This document shows positions 8,134-13,745 of a stretch of 17,436 nucleotides of DNA, in pieces. A model generated the notes under the pieces. The model had not been told where the DNA came from. It did no database searches and saw only the letters and a program-made list of their open reading frames with translations. A program made the position numbers and the translations under genes. The number at the start of each line of letters is the position of its first letter. Within the stretch, counting starts at the first letter, position 1. The stretch is from CAYUYV01 sp964474635 (GTDB lineage Bacteria > Pseudomonadota > Alphaproteobacteria > JAJFIK01): the NCBI GenBank assembly GCA_964474635.1, contig CAYYTT010000081.1, positions 1-17,436 on the forward strand, given 5' to 3'.

Positions 8134-8622
8134 ATGACAATCGAAATTGGCCAGAAGATCCCGCAAGGCATCAAGCTGATGGAAGCCACGTCCGGCGGTC
8201 CGCGTCCGGTGACCACGGATGACCTGTTCGCCGGCAAGAAAGTCGTCATGTTCGCCGTTCCGGGGGCCTTCACGCCTTCCTGCTCAGCGGCGCACCTGCC
8301 GGGCTTCGTTCAGCATGCCGACGCCATCAAGGCCAAGGGCGTGGATACGGTTGCTTGTCTGTCCACAAACGATGCCTTCGTGCTGCAGGCGTGGGGTGAC
8401 GCGCAGAAGGCCGGCGAGAAGGTCATGATGCTGAGCGACGGCAATGGGGAGTTCGTCAAGGCCCTTGACTTGACCCTTGATGCCTCCGGCTTCGGCATGG
8501 GTCTGCGCGCCACGCGCTTCTCGATGATTGTCGAGGACGGTGTGGTCAAGTCATTGAATGTGGAGAGCAATCCCGGCGAGGTGGCCGCATCGAGCGCCGA
8601 GAAAGTGATCGACCAGCTTTGA
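8134..8622 (+). CDS. Peroxiredoxin, Prx5/AhpE-like subfamily
   Basis: Thiol peroxidase of 162 residues that reduces hydrogen and organic peroxides. The active-site loop VPGAFTPSCSAAHLPGF holds the peroxidatic cysteine C50 with T47, the Prx5-type PGAFTPxCS signature. The later CLSTNDAFVLQAWG and GLRATRFSMIVEDG blocks (dimer interface and conserved arginine) also fit Prx5. The frame is open upstream to 8044, but GGAGG at 8121-8125 lies 8 bases before ATG 8134 and the family begins there, so the shorter start is chosen. It is convergent with rnhA, with only 20 bases between stops, and divergent from yqgE. Electron donor, glutaredoxin or thioredoxin, cannot be told from sequence. Confidence 0.94.
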   Translation: MTIEIGQKIPQGIKLMEATSGGPRPVTTDDLFAGKKVVMFAVPGAFTPSCSAAHLPGFVQHADAIKAKGVDTVACLSTNDAFVLQAWGDAQKAGEKVMMLSDGNGEFVKALDLTLDASGFGMGLRATRFSMIVEDGVVKSLNVESNPGEVAASSAEKVIDQL

Positions 8623-8635
8623 TTTAAAACGCGGT

Positions 8636-8669
8636 GCCCCTTTCAGGCCCGCTCGGCCTTGAAGGGGGC
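8636..8669. terminator. Shared hairpin at the peroxiredoxin/rnhA convergence, likely terminator
   Basis: Bases 8636-8649 pair with 8655-8669 in a 14-bp stem with one T-G wobble, one bulged base (8659) and a 5-base loop. The hairpin includes the rnhA stop codon and its last codons. On the minus strand it is followed after six bases by TTTT, so it could terminate rnhA; on the plus strand it lies 13 bases after the peroxiredoxin stop but has no T-run. Confidence 0.6.
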
Positions 8670-9089
8670 CATCCCGGCCCGGGCAAGCGCATCAGCGCGT
8701 TCATTGTCCGGGTCTCCGGCATGGCCCTTGACCCAGTGCCACTCGATGGTGTGCGGCGCCATGGCCTCATCGAGACGTCGCCAGAGGTCTTCGTTCTTGA
8801 CCGGTTTCTTGGCCGCCGTCTTCCAGCCCTTCGCTTTCCAACCGGCGAGCCATTGGGTTACCCCGTCCCGGACATATTTCGAATCCGTGTGCAGATGGAT
8901 GGTACAGGGGCGTTTGAGCGCCTCCAGCGCCGAGATCGCCCCCATTAACTCCATGCGGTTGTTCGTTGTCTGAGCGTCACCGCCGGACAGCTCTTTTTCG
9001 CTCGTGCCATAGCGCAAAATGGCGCCCCAACCGCCGGGCCCCGGATTTCCCGAACAGGCCCCGTCCGTATAGATCACCACATCGCTCAT
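8643..9089 (-). CDS. rnhA: Ribonuclease HI
   Basis: Endonuclease of 148 residues that cuts the RNA strand of RNA-DNA hybrids, acting in primer and R-loop removal. All four metal-binding acidic residues are visible: D9 (IYTDGACSGNPGPGGWG), E47 (NNRMEL), D69 (LHTDSKYV) and D133 (ERADALA), along with the catalytic histidine H123 in WVKGHAGD. The basic handle segment (GWKAKGWKTAAKKPVKNEDLW) is present, so this is the HI type. The start ATG 9089 lacks an obvious ribosome site. It lies 69 bases after ispH on the same strand and is probably cotranscribed with it. Its last codons form one side of the shared terminator hairpin. Confidence 0.97.
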   Translation of the reverse strand: MSDVVIYTDGACSGNPGPGGWGAILRYGTSEKELSGGDAQTTNNRMELMGAISALEALKRPCTIHLHTDSKYVRDGVTQWLAGWKAKGWKTAAKKPVKNEDLWRRLDEAMAPHTIEWHWVKGHAGDPDNERADALARAGMAPFKAERA

Positions 9090-9158
9090 GGGCGCCCGAG
9101 GCGCGCGTTGCGTTGGCGTTCAGGGCGTCGGCTTCCAGGGCAAAGGCCCCTGTGAGGC

Positions 9159-10136
9159 TTACTGTGCACTGGCATGGGCTGCTTCGGCTTCCGTGAGAAC
9201 GCGCGGCAACTTGAAATGCACGTCTTCGACCACGGTCGTGTCCTCTTCGATCGTCAGATCGAACTGCGTGCGCAGCGCATCGACCACCTCCTGGACAAGC
9301 ACTTCGGGCGCGCTGGCGCCGGCCGTCAGGCCGAGGGTCTCGACACCGGCCAGCCAGTCGAAGTCAAGATCCCCGGCCCGCTGCACCAACGCCGATTTCG
9401 GCGCGCCGGCCCGGCGCGCGACCTCAACAAGGCGCATGGAGTTGGAAGAATTGGGCGCGCCCACCACCAGCACGGCATCGCAGGCGGCGGCGATGGCCTT
9501 GACGGCTTCCTGGCGATTGGTGGTGGCGTAGCAGATGTCTTCCTTGTGGGGCTTGGAGATGGCGGGAAAGCGGTCCTGCAGGACACTGACGATCTCCGCC
9601 GTGTCGTCGACCGACAGGGTGGTCTGGGTCACGAAGGCCACTTTCTCCGGATCCTTCGGTGTGTAGGCGCGGGCATCCTCCGGCGTTTCGATCAGCGTTA
9701 TTGCGCCGTCGGGAAGCTGGCCCATCGTGCCCTCGACCTCCGGGTGGCCCGCATGGCCGATAAGGACGATCTCAAGGCCTTTGGCGTGGTGGCGCTCAGC
9801 CTCCACATGGACCTTGGAGACGAGGGGGCACGTTGCGTCGATGTAGAACATCTTGCGCTGTTCGGCCTCGGCCGGCACGGATTTGGGAACCCCGTGGGCG
9901 GAGAAAATCACCGGCATGTCGCCCGGAACTTCGTCGAGTTCTTCGACAAAGACGGCTCCCTTGGCTTCGAGTTGTTCGACCACAAAGCGGTTATGGACAA
10001 TCTCGTGGCGCACATAGACCGGAGGGCCATAGCGCTCCAGGGCCAGTTCGACGATCTGGATCGCCCGGTCGACCCCGGCGCAGAATCCGCGCGGCGCGGT
10101 CATGAGAACCTTCAGCTGCGGTTTGGCGGTGGACAC
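9159..10136 (-). CDS. ispH: 4-hydroxy-3-methylbut-2-enyl diphosphate reductase
   Basis: Last enzyme of the methylerythritol phosphate pathway, a cytoplasmic [4Fe-4S] reductase that converts HMBPP to IPP and DMAPP. The three cluster cysteines are C19 (APRGFCAGVDRA), C103 (IDATCPLV) and C202 (DICYATTNRQ), and the substrate-binding blocks HEIVHN, SAHGV, GHPEVEGTMGQ, TQTTLS and GAPNSSNS are all present. The frame is open to an ATG at 10199, but that adds a proline-rich 21-residue tail. GTG 10136 has GGAAGGA (minus strand, 10145-10151) eight bases upstream and begins at the usual family start, so it is preferred (325 residues). It is followed by rnhA with no thrB between them. A dyad and repeats lie upstream. 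Confidence 0.97.
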   Translation of the reverse strand: MSTAKPQLKVLMTAPRGFCAGVDRAIQIVELALERYGPPVYVRHEIVHNRFVVEQLEAKGAVFVEELDEVPGDMPVIFSAHGVPKSVPAEAEQRKMFYIDATCPLVSKVHVEAERHHAKGLEIVLIGHAGHPEVEGTMGQLPDGAITLIETPEDARAYTPKDPEKVAFVTQTTLSVDDTAEIVSVLQDRFPAISKPHKEDICYATTNRQEAVKAIAAACDAVLVVGAPNSSNSMRLVEVARRAGAPKSALVQRAGDLDFDWLAGVETLGLTAGASAPEVLVQEVVDALRTQFDLTIEEDTTVVEDVHFKLPRVLTEAEAAHASAQ

Positions 10137-10189
10137 GGCGGCATTCCTTCCAGGTTGGGAGGGGGGAGGTGGGCCCGTTTCGTTACACT

Positions 10190-10206
10190 CTGTCCGCAAA
10201 GGACAG
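10190..10206. promoter_or_regulatory. Inverted repeat upstream of ispH, candidate operator
   Basis: CTGTCC (10190-10195) and GGACAG (10201-10206) are perfect inverted half-sites five bases apart, about 54 bp upstream of the ispH GTG, where a promoter or 5' leader would be expected. It could be a regulator site or a small RNA stem; no regulator is recognised. Confidence 0.4.
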
Positions 10207-10220
10207 GACTATTCCGGACG

Positions 10221-10270
10221 CTGGCACACACGTAACTGGCACCCACAGACTGGCACATAGAACACTGGCA
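10221..10270 (+). repeat. Four CTGGCA hexamers at 14-15 bp spacing
   Basis: CTGGCA occurs at 10221, 10236, 10250 and 10265, and the first three extend to CTGGCAC. A related TTGGCA follows at 10285 and TTGGCC at 10291. The sequence between hexamers is not conserved, so this is a phased short-motif run rather than a true tandem duplication. Confidence 0.75.
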
Positions 10271-10294
10271 TGTTTTGCCCTGGATTGGCATTGG

Positions 10295-10471
10295 CCAACG
10301 TCATTGTCTTCGGGCGCCAACGTCATCGCNNNNNNNNNNNNNNNNNNNNNNNNNNNNNNNNNNNNNNNNNNNNNNNNNNNNNNNNNNNNNNNNNNNNNNN
10401 NNNNNNNNNNNNNNNNNNNNNNNNNNNNNAACGTCATCGCCCTTAGGGGCCAACGTCATTGCCCGCGGGCA
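10295..10471 (+). repeat. 22-bp tandem repeat array interrupted by the assembly gap
   Basis: Units beginning CCAACGTCAT start at 10295, 10317 and 10450, and a partial unit resumes at 10430 on leaving the gap, in phase with a start at 10428. Spacing is exactly 22 bp where it can be measured on each side. The core CAACGTCATYG is conserved; the second half varies but often forms a tiny dyad (CCCTTAGGGG, GCCCGCGGGC). A degraded copy, GCGTCATTGCG, follows at 10481. The true copy number is hidden by the gap. Confidence 0.85.
10330..10429. other. Assembly gap, 100 Ns
   Basis: Exactly 100 consecutive Ns, a conventional placeholder of unknown real length. The same 22-bp repeat lies on both sides, so repeat collapse is the likely cause. 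Confidence 0.98.
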
Positions 10472-10600
10472 TCACACCGCGTCATTGCGCGCTCACGGTC
10501 TGCCCTTTGGCTCACATGCCCGTAAGCCGAAGGCAAGGGGCATCATGGGGCGGAACTTGGGCGCTTCGCCCAGCCGATACCACAGGTCGCGGGGCCCCTG

Positions 10601-10660
10601 GGCTACTTTGTCGAAGCTTGGGCCACTTTGTCGAAGCCAGGGCCACTTTGTTGAAAAAGG
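10601..10660 (+). repeat. Three 20-bp tandem repeats
   Basis: Units at 10601-10620, 10621-10640 and 10641-10660. The middle copy is GGCCACTTTGTCGAAGCCAG; the first differs at three positions and the third is degraded after ACTTTGT. The core is GGCYACTTTGTYGAA. The period is constant, about two helical turns. The array is unlike the 22-bp array in sequence. Confidence 0.88.
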
Positions 10661-10711
10661 CCGCGCGCCCATGCCCCGGTCCGGCCACCAGGGCGCACTC
10701 GGTGCCCAGGA

Positions 10712-10740
10712 TTGAAGGCTCCCCGCCGCTTGGCTAAGGT
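10712..10740 (+). promoter_or_regulatory. Weak sigma70-like promoter candidate for the lipoprotein gene
   Basis: TTGAAG (10712-10717) and TAAGGT (10735-10740) are 17 bp apart and end 59 bases before ATG 10800. Both hexamers are poor matches to consensus, so this rests mainly on spacing and position. Confidence 0.25.
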
Positions 10741-10799
10741 CCATGATCGTGATGGGGCTTTGGCCCGGTGAATAACATCCGCAGGCCTTGGAGACTTCT

Positions 10800-11399
10800 A
10801 TGAGCGTGACACGTTGTCGTCGAAGTGACGATGCCCGTTCCCGTGGCGCGAGCGCCGCCATGCGTCGTGTTTTGTCCCTTGGGCTTGTCGGCGTTTTGGC
10901 GCTTGCCGCGGCCGCATGCGGCAAAAATCCCGCCCCGCGCGGCTCGGTCCGCGGCTGCCCGGAAGTCGGTATTTTGGCGGACGCGGCGAAGATAACGAAG
11001 TTTCTGCCCGGCAGCGCGCGGGACGTGACGGACACGCTCTACGAGGCCGACATTACGGATGTGTCCCTTGATTGCGACGGCAAGCGCGACGCCCTGGAGC
11101 TTAATCTGGCGTTGATGATGACGGCTGAACTCGGCCCGGCGTCCCAGTCTAGCCGCAGCCATTCCTTGCGCTTCTTCGTGGCGGTCCTGCGCGGCAAGGA
11201 AGGGATCGTGAAGCGGATCTACCGCGCGCCCGTCGAATGGCCCTCCGATTCCCGCTATGCCGGGATTCGGCACACGGTGGAGGGTTTGACCGTGCCCACC
11301 GATGACTCCATCGATCCGGAGAGTTATGAGGTCCTGGTCGGGTTCGATCTCGTGAGCGACGAAGTGCGCTACAACCGAGCCCAACCGGGTTTCCAATAA
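10800..11399 (+). CDS. Putative lipoprotein of unknown function
   Basis: I do not recognise the family. The 199-residue product starts at ATG 10800, chosen because GGAG (10790-10793) lies six bases upstream; an in-frame ATG at 10860 is possible and would give a conventional short signal peptide. The N-terminus has a basic stretch, then a hydrophobic run and LAAAACGKNP with the candidate lipidated cysteine C40, so export and lipid anchoring are likely. The mature part, about 160 residues, has two further cysteines (RGCPEVG and LDCDGKR) that may form a disulfide, and a beta-rich pattern without known motifs. It precedes argS by 75 bases on the same strand, but that neighbour gives no hint of role. 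Confidence 0.78.
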   Translation: MSVTRCRRSDDARSRGASAAMRRVLSLGLVGVLALAAAACGKNPAPRGSVRGCPEVGILADAAKITKFLPGSARDVTDTLYEADITDVSLDCDGKRDALELNLALMMTAELGPASQSSRSHSLRFFVAVLRGKEGIVKRIYRAPVEWPSDSRYAGIRHTVEGLTVPTDDSIDPESYEVLVGFDLVSDEVRYNRAQPGFQ

Positions 11400-11429
11400 A
11401 CGTCGCGGGCGAGGCGGGTCCAGTCATGA

Positions 11430-11448
11430 GGGCGGCCCCATGCCGCCC
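11430..11448 (+). terminator. Hairpin between the lipoprotein gene and argS
   Basis: GGGCGGC (11430-11436) pairs perfectly with GCCGCCC (11442-11448) around a five-base loop. It starts 30 bases after the lipoprotein stop and ends 26 bases before argS. Only a C-rich stretch with two Ts follows, so it may be an attenuating stem in an operon rather than a full terminator. Confidence 0.35.
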
Positions 11449-11474
11449 CGGCCCCCTTGTCGCGGAGTGTTACC

Positions 11475-13262
11475 ATGGTGTCCCTGCCGTACCTTTTGAG
11501 CGAAGAGGCAAGCGCCGCCTTCGCCGAAGCCGGCCTTGATCCTTCCTTCGGCACAGTGACGCCGTCGGATCGCCCTGACCTGGGGCAATTTCAATGCAAT
11601 GGGGCCCTGCCGGCCGCCAAGATCGCCAAAAAACCGCCCCGTGAAATCGCCCAGGCCGTTCTGGAGGCCCTGGCCAAGCGGGATGCGGGCCGCGAGCGCC
11701 CGTTTTTCGCCAAGCTCGACCTTGCAGGCCCCGGCTTTATCAATATGACCCTGACGGATGAAACCCTGGCCGAGCGCGCCGGGGCCATGGCCGCGGCCGA
11801 CCGGTTTGGCATGGGCGAGGTGGGCGCCGGCAAGACCGTGCTCGTCGATTTTGGTGGGCCCAACATCGCCAAGCCCATGCATGTGGGGCACCTGCGCTCC
11901 ACCATCATCGGCGATAGTCTGCAGAGGATTTTGCGGTTTACCGGACACGGAACGACTTCGGACGTCCATATGGGCGACTGGGGCCTGCCCATGGGCATGC
12001 TGATTTCCGAAATCGCCGAACGCCAGCCGGACCTGCCTTACTTCGTGGAGGGGGCTACCGGTCCGTTCCCGGAGGACTCTCCGGTTTCCATGGAGGACCT
12101 GGAGGAGCTCTATCCGGCCGCCTCCAAGGCCTGCAAGGCGGATGAGGCCCGCGCCGCCCGCGCCCGGGAGGCGACCGCGCAGCTGCAAAAGGGGCACCCC
12201 GGATACCGTGCCCTGTGGCGCCATTTCATGGACGTGTCCATCGCGGGCATGCGGCGCGAATTCGGCGCGCTCGGCGTCGTGTTTGACCTGTGGAAGGGCG
12301 AGGCGGATGTGGATCATCTCGTGCCCGATCTCGTGGAAGACCTGAAAGCCCGGCAGATCGCCGAGGAAAGCGAGGGCGCGCTGATCGTCCCGGTGGCGCG
12401 CGAGGACGACAAGTCCGAAGTGCCCCCGCTGATCCTGCTCAAATCGGACGGAAGTGCCCTATACGGAACGACTGATGTGGCGACCATCATCGACCGCGCC
12501 AAGGCCATCGACCCGGACCTGGTGCTCTATGTGGTGGATCAGCGCCAGCATTTGCATTTCGAGCAGGTGTTCCGGGCCGCTGACAAGGCCGGCGTGACGG
12601 GCAAGGCCGTGCTGGAGCATATCGGCTTTGGCACCATGAACGGGCCCGACGGCAAGCCGTTTAAGACACGGGCCGGCGGCGTTCTGAAGCTCTATGATCT
12701 CATCACGATGGCCCAGGAGCGCGCGGCCGCGCGGCTTGATGAGGCCGGGCTCGCGTCCGATTATCCGCCCGATGAGAGGGCCGAGATCGCGCGTAAAGTC
12801 GGCATTGCCGCCATCAAATTTGCCGATCTGTCGAATTATCGTCTGTCCAATTACATTTTCGATCTGGAGCGGTTCACGAGTTTTGAAGGCAAGACCGGTC
12901 CTTATCTTCAATATGCGGCGGTGCGGATCAAATCCATCCTGCGCCGGGCGGAGGTGGACCGCGCCGCCCTGAAGACCGAGGCCCTGCCGGTCAACTCGGA
13001 CGCCGAGCGGGGGCTTGCGCTCGCGCTGACCGGCTTTCCGGCCGCAATCGAGGCGACGCTTGAGCGGCGGGCACCGAACATGCTGTGCGACTACCTGTTT
13101 GGCCTCGCGCAGGATTTCAGCCGGTTCTATGCGGAACATCACATCCTGTCGGGAAATGATCCGGACGTGCGTACAGGTCGCCTTGCCCTGTGCGCCGCGA
13201 CGCTCGATCTGCTTGAAACGGGTCTGGATCTGCTCGGTATCGAAGTGCCGGAGCGGATGTGA
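11475..13262 (+). CDS. argS: Arginyl-tRNA synthetase
   Basis: Class I synthetase charging tRNA-Arg, cytoplasmic, 595 residues. The N-terminal additional domain carries DRPDLGQFQCNGALPAAK, the ArgRS pattern. The HIGH motif is HVGH at 136-139 (NIAKPMHVGHLRST), and the KMSK equivalent is the arginine-type FKTRAG at 396-401. The Rossmann segment has LYGTTDVATI and VVDQRQHLHFEQVF. The C-terminal anticodon-binding domain contains YLQYAAVRIKSILRRA and the usual closing ALCAATLDLLETGLDLLGI. The frame is open from TTG 11457, but GGAG (11464-11467) seven bases before ATG 11475 sets the start. No residue of the active site appears lost. Confidence 0.97.
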   Translation: MVSLPYLLSEEASAAFAEAGLDPSFGTVTPSDRPDLGQFQCNGALPAAKIAKKPPREIAQAVLEALAKRDAGRERPFFAKLDLAGPGFINMTLTDETLAERAGAMAAADRFGMGEVGAGKTVLVDFGGPNIAKPMHVGHLRSTIIGDSLQRILRFTGHGTTSDVHMGDWGLPMGMLISEIAERQPDLPYFVEGATGPFPEDSPVSMEDLEELYPAASKACKADEARAARAREATAQLQKGHPGYRALWRHFMDVSIAGMRREFGALGVVFDLWKGEADVDHLVPDLVEDLKARQIAEESEGALIVPVAREDDKSEVPPLILLKSDGSALYGTTDVATIIDRAKAIDPDLVLYVVDQRQHLHFEQVFRAADKAGVTGKAVLEHIGFGTMNGPDGKPFKTRAGGVLKLYDLITMAQERAAARLDEAGLASDYPPDERAEIARKVGIAAIKFADLSNYRLSNYIFDLERFTSFEGKTGPYLQYAAVRIKSILRRAEVDRAALKTEALPVNSDAERGLALALTGFPAAIEATLERRAPNMLCDYLFGLAQDFSRFYAEHHILSGNDPDVRTGRLALCAATLDLLETGLDLLGIEVPERM

Positions 13263-13318
13263 CGCGCTGACACTTGGCGCGCGCCCTCCAGCGATCGGCC
13301 CCACTCACTGGTCATCCA

Positions 13319-13346
13319 TTGACTTGGGGGCGCGGCATCCTATGGT
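13319..13346 (+). promoter_or_regulatory. Candidate sigma70-type promoter of the gcv operon
   Basis: TTGACT (13319-13324) and TATGGT (13341-13346) are separated by 16 bp. Transcription from about 13353 would start some 50 bases before the glycine riboswitch, the right place for the leader promoter. The -35 is one mismatch from consensus; the -10 is weaker. Confidence 0.42.
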
Positions 13347-13403
13347 TTCGATCTGGAACAGCCCGCTGGGAAGCGCGCCGTTTTGCACATACACATGATC
13401 CCC

Positions 13404-13625
13404 GCGGGAGAGTTCGGTCAGCTTTTTGAAGGCTTAGACCGGCGCCGAAGGAGCAACCGCCCGGAAACTCTCAGGCAACCGGACCGCGGGAGGATGACAC
13501 TCTGGAAAGCAGGTTTGCGGTACACCGCAAGCCTCGCCGACGGGGTCAAGCGTGTTTGAACCGGTCCGCGCGGCGGACGACACGGGTCGGCACGTGAAAT
13601 CTCTCAGGCACCATGACAGAGGGGC
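13404..13625 (+). promoter_or_regulatory. Tandem glycine riboswitch
   Basis: Two glycine aptamers in the leader of the gcv operon. Aptamer I has GGGAGAG (13406-13412), GCGCCGAAGGAGCAA (13442-13456) and AAACTCTCAGGCAACCGGAC (from 13465), the diagnostic core; GAGAG 13408-13412 pairs with CTCTC 13468-13472. A short linker leads to ACTCTGGAAAG and aptamer II, which has a 9-bp hairpin (13512-13520 with 13525-13533), GCCGACGGGG, and AAATCTCTCAGGCACCATGACAG (13597 onward, split across the line). CTCTG 13500-13504 pairs with CAGAG 13617-13621 as P1 of aptamer II. By family knowledge it senses glycine cooperatively or through dimer contacts and activates the downstream genes. Confidence 0.95.
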
Positions 13626-13654
13626 AAATGCCGGCTTCGACCGGTCCCCTTTTT
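13618..13654 (+). terminator. Riboswitch-controlled intrinsic terminator
   Basis: AGAGGGG (13618-13624) pairs with CCCCTTTT (13646-13652), and GCCGG (13630-13634) with CCGGT (13641-13645), around a CTTCGA loop and a five-base bulge; five Ts occupy 13650-13654. The 5' arm reuses 13618-13621, which also form the 3' strand of aptamer II P1, so the two folds exclude each other. Glycine binding should therefore block termination. Confidence 0.75.
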
Positions 13655-13712
13655 GGCGATCGCATCTGTCGCGCGGTGGTTGCGATGATGGTGCGGTCCC
13701 CATGGGTCCCAC

Positions 13713-13730
13713 GCATTCCGATTGGAATGC
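13713..13730 (+). other. Small perfect hairpin just before the gcvT ribosome site
   Basis: GCATTCC (13713-13719) and GGAATGC (13724-13730) form a 7-bp stem with a GATT loop. AGGAG begins six bases later (13736-13740) and the gcvT ATG is at 13746. It could affect translation initiation or message stability; no function is shown. Confidence 0.5.
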
Positions 13731-13745
13731 AGAGCAGGAGAGATC

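Larger units (their letters stand above)
10137..10799. other. Gene-free divergent intergenic region, rich in direct repeats, with an assembly gap
   Basis: About 660 bp between the ispH and lipoprotein starts. Open frames here run through the Ns or read like noise, and I see no tRNA or conserved protein. It holds a dyad (10190-10206), CTGGCA repeats, a 22-bp tandem array across the N-run, and a 20-bp triple repeat, all listed separately. The intervening stretch 10500-10598 and the part from 10661 to the lipoprotein show no other structure except a weak promoter candidate. Confidence 0.85.

Noticed and set aside
9174..10235. 353-codon plus-strand frame
   Set aside because: Complement of ispH, whose cluster cysteines and active-site blocks are intact on the other strand.
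10265..10280. Sigma54 promoter (TGGCAT...TTGC)
   Set aside because: The GG and GC doublets are 8 bp apart rather than the required 10, and other TGGCAC copies have no TTGC partner.
10295..10490. CRISPR array
   Set aside because: The period is only 22 bp with an 11-12 bp core, leaving no room for unique spacers, and no cas genes are present.
10169..10715. Small plus-strand genes crossing the assembly gap
   Set aside because: These frames depend on reading through 100 placeholder Ns and on repeat DNA; they have no ribosome site or motif support.
13276..13285. GGCGCGCGCC palindrome after argS as a terminator
   Set aside because: A contiguous 10-bp palindrome cannot form a useful hairpin loop and no T-run follows.
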